Of a stretch of DNA of 64,000 nt, positions 7,458 through 16,228 are shown in pieces (the stretch's first letter is position 1; each line of letters starts with the position of its first letter). A model generated the notes under the pieces. It saw nothing but the letters and a program-made list of their open reading frames with translations, was not told the DNA's origin and did no database searches. The DNA comes from Burkholderia cepacia (GTDB lineage: Bacteria > Pseudomonadota > Gammaproteobacteria > Burkholderiales > Burkholderiaceae): NCBI RefSeq assembly GCF_001718835.1, contig NZ_CP013443.1:1426001-1490000 (forward strand), given 5' to 3'. The translations under genes and the position numbers were made by a program.

Positions 7458-8295
7458 ACTGCGCCGGTTTCCGCTGACCGCGGCAATTGCGATCGCCGTG
7501 CTGGTGTTCCTCTATCTGCCACTGCTGACGGTGATGGCGATGAGCTTCAACGTCGGCCCGTCGGCCCTCATATGGGACGGGTTTGGCATTCGAGGTTACG
7601 TCGAGGCTTGGTCCGATCCGACGCTGGTCCGCGCTGCGAAGAATTCACTGTTGCTGGCGCTGGCGTCGACGGTGCTCTCCACCATGCTCGCGACGAGCGC
7701 GGCGGTCGCTTGGTGGTCGAGAAGCGATCGGCACGGTCTCGACCCGGCAGGACTCGTCATTGCGCTTCCGCTCGCGATACCCGAAATCGTACTGGCGATC
7801 GCGACCATGATGCTGTTCTCGATGTTCGAGTCAGAGCTTGGATTCGGCGCCGTTCTGTTTGCTCATGTGGTGTTCAGTGTGCCGCTTGCCTATCTGCCGA
7901 TCAAAGCCAGGCTCAAGACGATCGATCGCACGCTGCTCGAGGCGGCCGCGGACCTGTCGGCCACGCCATGGGCGGCATTTCGACAAATTACCGCGCCTTT
8001 GGCTCTACCCGGCATCGTCGCAGGGGCTTTGCTGGCATTCGTCGCGTCGATGAATGATTACGTCACCAGCTACTTTCTCGCCGGCGCCGGCATGACGACA
8101 TTGCCGATGTATATCTTCGGTGCATTGAAGATCGGCATCACACCCAAGGTCAGCGCCGTGTCGACCGTCGTCATCGGCCTCTCGACAATACAACTGACGG
8201 TAGTCTGGATCATCGGTGCTCGAGGTAAAAGAAGATCCAGGGCCGAGCAGTCCGAGATACACCACGCCAATCTCCACGCAATAGGAACAGCATGA
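7444..8295 (+). CDS. Polyamine-type ABC transporter permease 2 (PotC-like)
   Basis: 283 residues from the ATG at 7444, inside the end of permease 1. Hydrophobic helices are visible from residue 11 onwards and an EAA loop reads LLEAAADLSATPWAAFRQIT. The segment FVASMNDYVTSYFLAGAGMT is characteristic of PotC-type permeases (family: FtlSlDDfviayFlsG). It pairs with permease 1 to import a small cationic or amine-type solute; the exact substrate is not readable. Its stop overlaps the start of the binding protein gene by four bases, indicating one transcript. Confidence 0.88.
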   Translation: MISPELRRFPLTAAIAIAVLVFLYLPLLTVMAMSFNVGPSALIWDGFGIRGYVEAWSDPTLVRAAKNSLLLALASTVLSTMLATSAAVAWWSRSDRHGLDPAGLVIALPLAIPEIVLAIATMMLFSMFESELGFGAVLFAHVVFSVPLAYLPIKARLKTIDRTLLEAAADLSATPWAAFRQITAPLALPGIVAGALLAFVASMNDYVTSYFLAGAGMTTLPMYIFGALKIGITPKVSAVSTVVIGLSTIQLTVVWIIGARGKRRSRAEQSEIHHANLHAIGTA

Positions 8296-9323
8296 AAAAA
8301 ACAATCGGTGCGATGTTGCTTCTTGCCGCCGTCACGACCCAGGCCGCCGAGCTCCATATCGGAAGCTGGCCGAACATCCTGCCTGTCAACTTGCTCAAGA
8401 AGTTCCAGGCTGATACCGGCATCGAGACGACACTCGACACCTATGCGAGCGATGCGGCGCTGACCCAGAAACTGCAGGCAGGAGGAGGGGGGTACGACGT
8501 TGTGGTCGCCGGAGACTACTACGTGCCGGTGCTCGTGAAGTCCGGCCTTCTGCTCAAGCTCGACAAGCGCAAGTTGCCCAATGTCGCCAACATCAAGCCC
8601 GAGTACCGTCATCCGTCGTTCGATCCCCAGCGGGACTACGCGATGCCTTTCACGGTCGTCCTGACCGGGTTTGCTTACGACAGCGCGCGTGTGCCGGGCG
8701 GCCGCCTCGACGATAGCTGGAAGTCGTTCTTCGAGCCGCCCGCGGCACTTCGCGGCGAGGTCGGCGATCTGGACGTCGAGGAGGAACTGTACATGGCGGC
8801 GAGCTGGTATCTGGGACAGGATGAATGCACCGAGCGCCCCGACGATGCGAAACGCGTCCTCGACGTACTGCAGAAGCAGAAACCATTCGTGAAGACATAT
8901 AGCAACGACGGAACGGTCGATCGTCTCGCGTCCAGGCAAATCATCGTTCAGCACGTCTGGAACGGTGCCGCCGCGCGAGCACAGGATCGCTTGCCGACTA
9001 TCCGGTTCGTGTATCCGAAAGAGGGCGTCCGACTGTTCATGGACAGCCTGCTAGTTCCGGCAAAGGCGCGAAATGTCGAATCGGCCTACAAGTTCATCGA
9101 CTGGATGATGCGACCCGAGAACATCGCGCTGGTGACGAACGCACTACGGTACAGCAACGAGATTGTCGGATCGGAGCGCTACATTGACCCTGCGCTGCAT
9201 GACAATCCTGCGATCAAGACGCCGGAGCAGTATAAGGATCGGCTCAAGCCTTACAAGATGTGTTCACCTGCTGCGATTCAACTGCGTAACAAGGTCTGGC
9301 TGAAGCTGAAGGGAAATCAATGA
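8292..9323 (+). CDS. Polyamine-type periplasmic binding protein (PotD/PotF-like)
   Basis: 343 residues with a 19-residue signal peptide ending TTQAA. The mature start LHIGSWPNILPVNLLKKFQA follows the PotD/PotF pattern (L.iynW.dYi....l..Fe...G). Further family segments are GGGGYDVVVAGDYYVPVLVKSGLL and LLVPAKARNVESAYKFIDWMM. It delivers the solute to the two permeases encoded just upstream. The usual Trp-Ser-Asp ligand motif is altered, so the substrate may not be putrescine or spermidine. The operon ends here without a PotA-type ATPase, which must be supplied from elsewhere. Confidence 0.88.
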   Translation: MKKTIGAMLLLAAVTTQAAELHIGSWPNILPVNLLKKFQADTGIETTLDTYASDAALTQKLQAGGGGYDVVVAGDYYVPVLVKSGLLLKLDKRKLPNVANIKPEYRHPSFDPQRDYAMPFTVVLTGFAYDSARVPGGRLDDSWKSFFEPPAALRGEVGDLDVEEELYMAASWYLGQDECTERPDDAKRVLDVLQKQKPFVKTYSNDGTVDRLASRQIIVQHVWNGAAARAQDRLPTIRFVYPKEGVRLFMDSLLVPAKARNVESAYKFIDWMMRPENIALVTNALRYSNEIVGSERYIDPALHDNPAIKTPEQYKDRLKPYKMCSPAAIQLRNKVWLKLKGNQ

Positions 9324-9419
9324 GACGCGCTCGAGCTTGCTGACTTCCTGAACGAAGCCTCGCTGCAAGTTGCAGAAATCGGGCGGCGAGGCGTCGGCAG
9401 TTGAAATTCGAGACGAAGC
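9324..9419 (+). other. Short stretch resembling the DNA before the pxpA hairpin
   Basis: The part from about 9356 to 9423 (CCTCGCTGCA...TTGCAG, then GAGAC.AAGCGGCCG) partly matches 3730-3784, which reads CCTCGCTGCATTTGCAG and then GAGACGGAGCGGCCG. The match is short and gapped. It adjoins an H-NS gene relic and may be the junction of an old rearrangement. Confidence 0.35.
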
Positions 9420-9530
9420 GGCCGTGGACGGACACCTCGTTGGATTGCCGGACAAGATCGGGAGAGGTTTTTGATTCACACGTTGGCGTAGAGAAATACC
9501 GGCTTCGGTGTGTGCGAACCATTTGACCGT
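9420..9530 (+). pseudogene. Relic of an H-NS-like gene 3' end and its downstream flank
   Basis: These bases align without gaps to 4593-4703, which cover the last 24 codons of H-NS copy A, its TAG stop (here 9489-9491) and about 40 bases of downstream DNA; roughly four bases in five are identical. The encoded remnant still reads RTPRW-like as R/TPRWIAG/PDKIGRG depending on frame. The promoter-proximal part of the gene is missing: similarity begins abruptly at GGCCGTGGACGG. This shows that a third H-NS cassette once stood here, between the two intact ones. Confidence 0.75.
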
Positions 9531-9536
9531 CGGAAG

Positions 9537-10457
9537 TCACGCATCACCCATCTCGAAGATTGCCATCCGGCTCTCGACGCATTGCAGAAGCACCTGCGCC
9601 GCATGGGGCAACGTCCGATCGGCTTTCACCAGCAGCTGGACACTCTGGCGCCCGAGGAGCGGGTGGTCGATGCGCTTGCCGACCAGTCGGCCTTCGGCCA
9701 CTTCCGTCGCGATCGAATAATCCGTCAGAAATGCGACGCCCATCCCCGCCAGCGCGAACCGGCGCAGCATGTCGAGCGTATTGCCGACCAGGCGCGGCTG
9801 AAAGCGCATGGTCTCTCCGCGAGCCAGCATGTCGATCGTGCTGCCCAGTCCATACATCGGCGGCATGGTGGCGAACGGATACGAGATCGCCCGTCCGAAC
9901 GTGATCGGCCCGGGGTGCGAAGCCAACGGGTGATCCGGTCGCACCGCGGCAACGACATGATGAATGACGCTGCGATGAACCAGGATGCCCTCGGAAGTCG
10001 GCGGATTATAGGCGATGCCGATATGCGCAATGTCCTTGCGCACCTCGTCCACGATTTCCCCGGTCGCGCGAATATTCAATGAAAGGCGCACGGCCGGATA
10101 GCGCCGCCCGAATTCCCACAGAATTTCATTCGTCAGCGCAGGAATCACGCCTTCGCTGGCGGAAATCGCGACGTATCCCGTCGTGAGCGAACGCAGCGCA
10201 TCCAGTTCGCTTTGCAGCACTTCGTAAGTCGCTTCGCATCCCCGATGGTAGCGAAGCAGGCATTCCGCCTGTTCCGTCGCGACGACGCCCGAGATATGGC
10301 GGTCGAAAAGGTGCAAGCCGGTCTCGTTTTCGAGGCGCTGAATCTGACGGCTCACTTCGGACGGCGCAACCTGCAGTTTGTCCGCCGCCTTGCGAAAGGA
10401 TCGTTCAGCCATGACCGCTTCGAAATACAGCAATTGGCGTTGGGTCGGGATCTCCAT
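9537..10457 (-). CDS. LysR-family transcriptional regulator
   Basis: 306 residues from the ATG at 10457; the frame extends 31 codons upstream but those residues are Cys/Ser-rich and unlike the family. The winged helix-turn-helix covers residues 1-60 (RQLLYFEAVMAERSFRKAAD, then QVAPSEVSRQIQRLENETG), followed by a co-inducer domain. It is divergent from the MFS/M81-peptidase pair and most likely controls it in response to the transported compound. A candidate binding site (10493-10516) lies between the two starts. Confidence 0.9.
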   Translation of the reverse strand: MEIPTQRQLLYFEAVMAERSFRKAADKLQVAPSEVSRQIQRLENETGLHLFDRHISGVVATEQAECLLRYHRGCEATYEVLQSELDALRSLTTGYVAISASEGVIPALTNEILWEFGRRYPAVRLSLNIRATGEIVDEVRKDIAHIGIAYNPPTSEGILVHRSVIHHVVAAVRPDHPLASHPGPITFGRAISYPFATMPPMYGLGSTIDMLARGETMRFQPRLVGNTLDMLRRFALAGMGVAFLTDYSIATEVAEGRLVGKRIDHPLLGRQSVQLLVKADRTLPHAAQVLLQCVESRMAIFEMGDA

Positions 10458-10492
10458 TCCGATGCTCAAAAAAACAACTGTCAATAACGACA

Positions 10493-10516
10493 GGTGTTGA
10501 GATAAAGCGCAACACC
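10493..10516. promoter_or_regulatory. Candidate LysR-binding inverted repeat
   Basis: GGTGTTG (10493-10499) and CAACACC (10510-10516) form an exact inverted repeat separated by 10 bases, located 35 bases upstream of the LysR start and about 105 bases before the MFS start. Spacing and position fit a LysR-type recognition site. Confidence 0.5.
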
Positions 10517-10621
10517 CCGGTACGCAGGATGATATCCAATCCAATATCATTTGCCGGTACAGTTTGAATACAACCAGTTGTCACTGGCATAGAGAAGCGC
10601 TCAAACCTTCCGAGGGAATTA

Positions 10622-11923
10622 ATGTCAATCGCGTTCGACGCCGCTGACGGCGTGCAATCCGCATACCGGAAAATAGATCGCCGGGTACTCGCGTTCCTCG
10701 CCGTCGGCTATTCCATCGCGTACATCGATCGCGTCAACATCGGCTTCGCGAAAATTCAGATGCAGCAGGATCTCGGGCTGGGAGACGCCGCCTACGGGTT
10801 TGGCGCGGGCCTGTTTTTTCTCGGCTACATGCTGTTCGAGATTCCGAGCAACCAGCTGTTGACCCGGATCGGCGCGCGCAAAACGCTGAGCCGCATCATG
10901 CTGCTGTGGGGCATCGCGTCGATGTCGATGCTGGTCGTCACCGACGCCACCTCGTTCTACGTCATCCGGTTTCTGCTCGGCATGTGCGAGGCCGGGTTCG
11001 CGCCCGGCATGCTTTTCTACCTGGCGCGCTGGTACCCGCGCGAGCGGCTCAGCCGGGCGACGGCGCTGTTGCTCGGCGCCGCGCCGATCGGCGGCATCGT
11101 GGCCGGCCCGGTCTCGGGGTGGCTGCTCGAACACCTGACGGACGTCGCCGGCCTCGCCGGCTGGCAATGGATGTTCCTGATCGAAGGCATTCCCGCCGTT
11201 CTGCTCGGCGTGATCGCGCTCACCTGGTTGAGCGATTCGCCAAACGATGCGCAATGGCTGACGGCCGACGAAAAGCGGATGGTCATCGAACGGCTGGACG
11301 CCGCGTCGTCGAGTCGCGAAGGGTGGCAATCCCTGAAGGCCGTGCTGGGTGACGCCGGCATCTATCGCCTGTCGGCGATCTACTTCTGCTTGATCTGCGG
11401 GGTCTACGTCGTCGGCTTCTGGCTTCCGTCGATCCTGAAAGCGGGCGGCGTGAAGAGCGTCGCCGAGATCGGCTGGTATTCCGCGATTCCGTATGCGGCA
11501 GCCGTGGCGGCGATGTATTTGCTGGCACGACGTTCCGATCGATTGCTCGAGCGGCGCCTGCATGCCGGCGTCGCAACCGCGGCGGCCGCCGTGGCGCTCG
11601 CGGTCGCCGCGATCTTCGTCGACCGTTTCGGCATCGCGATCGTCGCGATCACGATTGCGACCGCGCTGACGTTCGCGGGTTACGCGGTGTTCTGGGCGAT
11701 TCCGTCGGAATATCTCCCGGCCTCGATCTCGGCGAGCGGCATCGCGTTCGTCAATACCGTCGGCCTGTTCGGCGGGTTTCTCAGCCCGACGATCATCGGC
11801 ACGTTGAAATCGGCGACGGGCAGCACCGCCGCCGGATTGTTCGTGATCGTCGGATTGCTCGCGCTCGGCGCGGTGCTGCTGCTGGTGCGTCCCGTCGCGT
11901 CTTCGGAGGGCGCGCGCGCATGA
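10622..11923 (+). CDS. MFS transporter, anion:cation symporter (ACS) type
   Basis: 433 residues with about twelve hydrophobic helices. The N-terminal half carries the family signatures AYIDRVNIGFAKIQMQQDLG and GLFFLGYMLFEIPSNQLLTR, and helix 4-5 has GMCEAGFAPGMLFYLARWYP, all typical of ACS-family importers for organic acids such as hydroxyphenylacetate, tartrate or phthalate. Start and spacing fit the ATG at 10622. Its stop overlaps the start of the M81 peptidase gene by four bases, so the permease probably imports the compound that the peptidase or amidase opens. Likely activated by the divergent LysR protein. Confidence 0.9.
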   Translation: MSIAFDAADGVQSAYRKIDRRVLAFLAVGYSIAYIDRVNIGFAKIQMQQDLGLGDAAYGFGAGLFFLGYMLFEIPSNQLLTRIGARKTLSRIMLLWGIASMSMLVVTDATSFYVIRFLLGMCEAGFAPGMLFYLARWYPRERLSRATALLLGAAPIGGIVAGPVSGWLLEHLTDVAGLAGWQWMFLIEGIPAVLLGVIALTWLSDSPNDAQWLTADEKRMVIERLDAASSSREGWQSLKAVLGDAGIYRLSAIYFCLICGVYVVGFWLPSILKAGGVKSVAEIGWYSAIPYAAAVAAMYLLARRSDRLLERRLHAGVATAAAAVALAVAAIFVDRFGIAIVAITIATALTFAGYAVFWAIPSEYLPASISASGIAFVNTVGLFGGFLSPTIIGTLKSATGSTAAGLFVIVGLLALGAVLLLVRPVASSEGARA

Positions 11924-13398
11924 AGTTCTACGTTGCCGGGTTGCTTCACGAAACCAACACCTTTGTGGCATCGCGCGCCCGCTACTGCGACTTCACGAGC
12001 GGTGCGAATGGTCCGATCGTCAGGGGCGACGCCATGCTCGCGCTGCGGGACGCGAATCTTGCGATCGGCGGCTTCATCGGCGCGCTCGATCCCGCTACGG
12101 ACGTCGTGGTCCCCGGCGTGTGGGCGCATGCGACGCCGTCGGGCCCGGTCACGCGAGACGCGTTCGAGCGCATCGTCGGCGAGATCGTCGAAGGGGCGCG
12201 AACCGCGAAGGCGGACGCGGTGTTTCTCGATCTTCACGGGGCGATGGTTGCCGAGCACGTCGACGACGGCGAAGGGGAACTCCTGACGCGGGTTCGCGAA
12301 GCCGTGGGGCATGGCGTGACCATCGTTGCCGCGCTGGACCTGCACGCGAACGTGACGGCCCAGATGTTCCGCAGCGCCGACGGCCTCGTCGCATATCGCA
12401 CCTATCCTCATGTCGACATGTCCGACACCGGCGCGCGCGCGGCCCGCCTGATCAAGAAGCTCGCGCGGGAGCGCGAGAGCCATCACCGCGGCATCCGGCG
12501 CGGGCCGTTCCTCGTGCCGATCGAAGCGATGGCGACGTCGCGCCCGCCGGCGGCGGACCTGTATGCGACGCTGGCGACGCTCGAAGCCGATCTCGGCGTC
12601 GACTTGTCGATTGCGCTGGGCTTCCCGGCCGCGGACATCGCCGAGTGCGGCCCGACGATCTGGGGATACGGCATCAGTCAAACCGCGCTGAACGAAGCGC
12701 TGGATCGCCTTTACCGTCAATTCGTGTGCCGCGAGAACGACTGGCAAGCCACCTGCCTGTCGCCCGACGAGGCCGTGAAGACCGCCGTCGCGCTCGCGGC
12801 GAACGCGACGCGTCCGGTCGTGATCGCAGACACGCACGACAATCCGGGCGCCGGCGCAGACTCGAACACGACCGAAATGCTCGCGGCGCTGGTGTTCCAC
12901 GGCGTGACGCGCGCGGCGCTGGGGGTCCTCTGCGATCCGCTCGCGGCGGCGGCGGCCCATGCCGCAGGCGTCGGATCAGTCATTGCGCTGACCCTGGCGG
13001 AGGGCACGCCGCGCGCGTTTCGCGCGACCTTCGTCGTCGACGCGCTCTCCGACGGCGAATGCCGGCTGGAAGGGCCGATGATGCGCAATGTCACGTTGCG
13101 TCTCGGGCCGTGCGCGTGCCTGCGCATCGACGGCGTGCGCGTGGTCGTGAGCAGCGTGAAAACCCAGTTGCTGGATCGCAACCTCTATCGGATGGTCGGC
13201 ATCCAGCCGGAAGCGATGGCGATTCTGGTGAACAAGAGCTCGGTTCATTTCCGTGCCGCGTTCGAGCCGATCGCCGAGGCGGTGCTGGTCGCGCGAACCG
13301 TGGACGGCATCGTCACCGATCCCGCCAGGCTGCCGTGGCGAAAACTGAACCCTTCCGTGCGGATCGCTCCCGGATACGAAGGGCAGGGCCGGATTTGA
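11920..13398 (+). CDS. M81-family metallopeptidase (MlrC-like)
   Basis: 492 residues, the usual size of MlrC-type proteins. Family blocks seen: FYVAGLLHETNTF at the start, FLDLHGAMVAEHVDDGEGEL, VAALDLHANVTAQMFRSADG and the C-terminal DTHDNPGAGADSNTTEMLAA. The Asp/His residues in these blocks are the presumed zinc ligands. MlrC cleaves linear microcystin; relatives in Burkholderia sit beside transporters and probably hydrolyse other amides. Coupled by a four-base overlap to the upstream MFS transporter. The substrate is not known. Confidence 0.85.
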   Translation: MKFYVAGLLHETNTFVASRARYCDFTSGANGPIVRGDAMLALRDANLAIGGFIGALDPATDVVVPGVWAHATPSGPVTRDAFERIVGEIVEGARTAKADAVFLDLHGAMVAEHVDDGEGELLTRVREAVGHGVTIVAALDLHANVTAQMFRSADGLVAYRTYPHVDMSDTGARAARLIKKLARERESHHRGIRRGPFLVPIEAMATSRPPAADLYATLATLEADLGVDLSIALGFPAADIAECGPTIWGYGISQTALNEALDRLYRQFVCRENDWQATCLSPDEAVKTAVALAANATRPVVIADTHDNPGAGADSNTTEMLAALVFHGVTRAALGVLCDPLAAAAAHAAGVGSVIALTLAEGTPRAFRATFVVDALSDGECRLEGPMMRNVTLRLGPCACLRIDGVRVVVSSVKTQLLDRNLYRMVGIQPEAMAILVNKSSVHFRAAFEPIAEAVLVARTVDGIVTDPARLPWRKLNPSVRIAPGYEGQGRI

Positions 13399-13529
13399 CC
13401 GGGAGGGAAAATACGCTAGACGGCAATTGCACGTTTCGTTCAATATCATGCGCACTCCAGATCTTATTGAACCGTGGCTGACATGACGCGATACGCCCAC
13501 GACATTCCTCTTCATCGGGAAGACACGAT

Positions 13530-13835
13530 ATGCCAACCTATCGGGACTTGAAAGCCCAGATTCGTACTCTCCAGGCTCAGGCGGAGCTCGCACGCAAGCG
13601 GGAAATCTCGGTCGCGCTCGAGAAGATTCGAGAATTGATCGCCGAATTCGATCTGAAACCCGAGGACCTGTTTGCCGATATCCAGCGAAAGTCACGTCGG
13701 ATCAGGCGGCGCGCGCCCGCTACGGCAAAGTATCGCGATCCTGCATCGGGCGCGCTCTGGAGCGGGCGCGGGAAGGAGCCTCGGTGGATCGCCGGTCGTG
13801 ATCGCGACATGTACCTGATCCCGACGTCGGCATAG
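13530..13835 (+). CDS. H-NS-like nucleoid protein, copy B
   Basis: 101 residues, paralogous to copy A at 4359 along its whole length (MPTYRDLKAQIRTLQAQAEL against MPTYLDLKAEIRTLQAQAEL) and ending with KYRDPASGALWSGRGKEPRW. The dimerisation helix and AT-minor-groove loop are both intact; the loop has GRGK in place of GRGR. GGGAAG precedes the ATG. Followed 135 bases later by a helical partner gene, as with copy A. Together the copies could form hetero-oligomers with the core H-NS of the cell (inference). Confidence 0.9.
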   Translation: MPTYRDLKAQIRTLQAQAELARKREISVALEKIRELIAEFDLKPEDLFADIQRKSRRIRRRAPATAKYRDPASGALWSGRGKEPRWIAGRDRDMYLIPTSA

Positions 13836-13970
13836 ACGGGCGCAACCTTCGAGCTGTCCTGAATAATCAACCCCACATGATTCGCCCGTACTGCTGCTCG
13901 ACATCTCGCGATGCAAGTGACCTTGCGTCGCGCGAGCATCACGTACGCACACTCTGCTTCACGCAATCCC

Positions 13971-14576
13971 ATGTCCAAGACCGCTTGGGAAGAACGAGTC
14001 AGTGCCGCCATTGGCGTCGTGTGCGCGGGCGTTCGTGCGTGCATCCCCGCCCGGTATCGGAAACACGCGGACCGTCGAGAGTCGGGGGAGCATGTCACGG
14101 ACTCGATCGCCGCCGATTCCGTTCAGGCGGCGATCGTCGACGCCGCCGAAGCCGAAGCGTGCGCTGCGGAACTCGAGAAACTGGAAGGGCGGTATGCGAT
14201 GTCGGCAATCGCATGCTTTTCAAGCGCTCACGCCCGGATTGAACTGCTGCGGTTCCGTGTGAGGAAGGCACGGCTGCACGCGAAGCGCGCACGGGTCCAT
14301 GCCGATACCGCCGTACTGATTTTCCGGAGCGGAATCGATGGCGGACTCGACGCCACTTTGCAAACACTCAGGCACCATGCCGATCTCGCGAAGCAAGCGC
14401 GCCTGCTTGCCGGCGAACTCCTCGACATTTCGCTCGCGTCGGAAGCGCGCGAGACGTCCCGCTTTTCGAGGTGCGGGCGGTCACGGTGGCCGCGCCCGAG
14501 CCGCCGCCCGGGCTGGTTGCGGCTGGCGCCGCCGCCGACGTCGCGCGATGCGCGGGAGCCGGAAGCTTTCGACTGA
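13971..14576 (+). CDS. Helical protein paired with H-NS-like gene, copy B
   Basis: 201 residues from the ATG at 13971 (chosen by alignment with copy A). Residues about 60-160 are close to copy A, including VDAAEAEACAAELEKLEGRY, RVRKARLHAKRARVHADTAV and RHHADLAKQARLLAGELLDI. After residue about 165 the two diverge: this copy ends in an Arg/Pro-rich tail, where another frame instead reads a Val/Ala/Pro-rich sequence, so a frameshift near 14460 is possible. No known domain. Probably helical and cytoplasmic or membrane-associated at the N-terminus. Confidence 0.65.
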   Translation: MSKTAWEERVSAAIGVVCAGVRACIPARYRKHADRRESGEHVTDSIAADSVQAAIVDAAEAEACAAELEKLEGRYAMSAIACFSSAHARIELLRFRVRKARLHAKRARVHADTAVLIFRSGIDGGLDATLQTLRHHADLAKQARLLAGELLDISLASEARETSRFSRCGRSRWPRPSRRPGWLRLAPPPTSRDAREPEAFD

Positions 14577-14857
14577 GATCCGGAACGTAGTCGGCCCGGC
14601 CTCAGCCGCCGAGCCTGTCGGCGACGCTGCCAAGGAACAGGCGCAGCGCGAGACGCTGTATCGCGTTGCCGTAGGACGGGTGAAACGACTCGATCGGGAC
14701 CATGGTCGCGATGTTTCATGGCGCGTATTGCCAGTCGTGCGCGGGCGGGCGGACGCAGCCGATCGTCACCTATCTCGCGCCGGCCCGGCAACTCATTCCC
14801 GATTGGCTCGATGGCCCGCGTTGAAATCGCGGGGCGCGTCGCGCGTCACCGGTCTCG
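14577..14857. other. Intergenic region with a possible gene relic
   Basis: No full gene. On the minus strand 14602-14703 opens a 33-codon frame, MVPIESFHPSYGNAIQRLAL ending VADRLGG, whose composition looks like the C-terminus of a real protein (family not recognised), preceded by stops. It may be the last piece of a deleted gene between the H-NS cassette and the SGNH hydrolase. Confidence 0.3.
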
Positions 14858-15502
14858 CTATTGGAGCTGCTGCAGGAATGCCGCGAGCTTCCGGCCGAGC
14901 ACGCGATGGTGATCGGCCGAAAAATGGACGCCGTCCACCGGGCTGACTTCGACGATCTCGCCGACGTCGAGGAAATGCGCGCCGGCATCCCGGGCTATCC
15001 GCGCGTACAGGCTCGCGAGCTGGCGAGACTTCGCCGCGCCGCCCGCGAAGATCTCGCCGAGGAACCCGACCTCGACGATCGGGGCGGGCGCCATCAGCAC
15101 CACCTGCGGCGTCGTGCCCGCGGGGCCCGCGCGGCACGCCTCCAGTTCGGCGAGCAATACGCCGGCCGAGACCGCGATGTCGGCGGGCGTGACCGAGAAG
15201 CGCGCCTTCAGGTCGTTCGTGCCGAGCATCAGCACGACGACGTTGACCGGCAAATGACTTTCCAGGCACGGTCGCAGATACGACAGGCCGTTCTTGTGCC
15301 GGCCTTCGATCGGGTCGTCATGGACGGTCGTGCGAGCGGGCAACCCTTCTTCGACGACTCGCCAGCCTGCGCCCAGCGCTTGCGCGAGCACACCCGTCCA
15401 GCGGTCGTCGCGATCGAAGCGCTCCAGCACGCCGGGGCGCGTCATCGGGCGCGTGCCGTGGGTGTTCGAGTCGCCGTAGCAGAGCACGGTCTTCTGCGCC
15501 AT
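14858..15502 (-). CDS. SGNH/GDSL-family hydrolase
   Basis: 214 residues. All catalytic blocks are visible: block I CYGDSNTHG (nucleophile Ser about residue 12), the block II Gly region, block III MLGTNDLK (oxyanion Asn) and block V DGVHFSADHH carrying the Asp and His of the triad. No signal peptide, so a cytoplasmic esterase or arylesterase acting on small acyl esters. The frame is open far upstream but those codons belong to the PadR gene's shadow; ATG 15502 follows an AAGGAGAC site. It is downstream of the PadR regulator on the same strand with a 59-base gap, probably co-transcribed. Confidence 0.88.
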   Translation of the reverse strand: MAQKTVLCYGDSNTHGTRPMTRPGVLERFDRDDRWTGVLAQALGAGWRVVEEGLPARTTVHDDPIEGRHKNGLSYLRPCLESHLPVNVVVLMLGTNDLKARFSVTPADIAVSAGVLLAELEACRAGPAGTTPQVVLMAPAPIVEVGFLGEIFAGGAAKSRQLASLYARIARDAGAHFLDVGEIVEVSPVDGVHFSADHHRVLGRKLAAFLQQLQ

Positions 15503-15561
15503 TTTCGTCTCCTTGATTGTTCGATCATTGCGTCGCGCATCTGAGCGGGTTCGCGCGACGG

Positions 15562-16098
15562 TCATTCCTTCGGCAGGCGCAGGACGTCGAGCGCATGCTG
15601 CGAGAACTCGACCCAGAACCGCTCGTTCGCGATGCCGGCCTGCAGCACCAGGTGCTGCAGGCGCTTCGCGCGGGAGGCGGTGTCCGTCGGGAAATCGCGC
15701 GCCTCGATCTGCAGATACAGGTCGAGCTTTTCCTGGTGAAGCGCCATGTGTCGCCTGATCTCTTTTTCCAGTCCCGCGGGGCCGAGCACCGCTTCCGCGC
15801 GCAGGCGCACCATCAACGCTTCGCGCAGCGGCGTCGGATCTTCCGGTTCGGCGATCCAGCGCCGCAGTTCCTTCTTGCCGGCCGGCAGGATCCGGTACGC
15901 GCGCTTGCGGCCGCGCCCCGATTCGGCGGGCAGCGACTCGATCCAGCCCGTTTCCTCGAGGCGCCCCAGCTCGCGATAGATCTGCTGGTGCGTGGCCTGC
16001 CAGAAATAGCCGATCGAGCGATCGAAACGGTCGGCGAGCTCGGACCCCGAACCGGGGCGTTCGGCGAGCGCGGTGAGGAGTGCGTGAGGCAGGGACAT
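15562..16098 (-). CDS. PadR-family transcriptional regulator
   Basis: 178 residues from MSLPHALLTALAERPGSGSE, the usual start of this family. Residues 1-80 form the PadR winged helix (GYFWQATHQQIYRELGRLEE and a wing ending in KRAYRILPAGKKEL); the C-terminal half is the Vir-like helical dimerisation domain (REALMVRLRAEAVLGPAGLE). PadR proteins are repressors released by phenolic or other small ligands. It is divergent from the FadH-like gene, and two palindromic sites in the 163-base gap are its probable operators, so it should control both itself with the SGNH hydrolase and the flavoenzyme. Confidence 0.9.
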   Translation of the reverse strand: MSLPHALLTALAERPGSGSELADRFDRSIGYFWQATHQQIYRELGRLEETGWIESLPAESGRGRKRAYRILPAGKKELRRWIAEPEDPTPLREALMVRLRAEAVLGPAGLEKEIRRHMALHQEKLDLYLQIEARDFPTDTASRAKRLQHLVLQAGIANERFWVEFSQHALDVLRLPKE

Positions 16099-16180
16099 GT
16101 CGAGTCGAGGGAAGCCATGGGATGCGTCGCATCTTGCCATATCGGCGATACGGGGTAACCGAGAGGGTAACCGGGGTGGC

Positions 16181-16210
16181 TTCGTTTATGCAACATGTTG
16201 CATAAACGAA
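16181..16210. promoter_or_regulatory. Perfect 30-base palindrome, probable PadR operator 1
   Basis: TTCGTTTATGCAACA (16181-16195) is followed immediately by its exact reverse complement (16196-16210). The centre TATGCAACATGTTGCATA has the ATG...CAT dyad expected for PadR sites. It lies 83 bases from the padR start and 52 bases before the flavoenzyme start. Confidence 0.75.
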
Positions 16211-16228
16211 AATCACGGACTAGTATCA

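Noticed and set aside
16154..16175. Direct repeat GGTAACC near the PadR operators
   Set aside because: Only two short copies, outside the palindromes, with no supporting spacing pattern.
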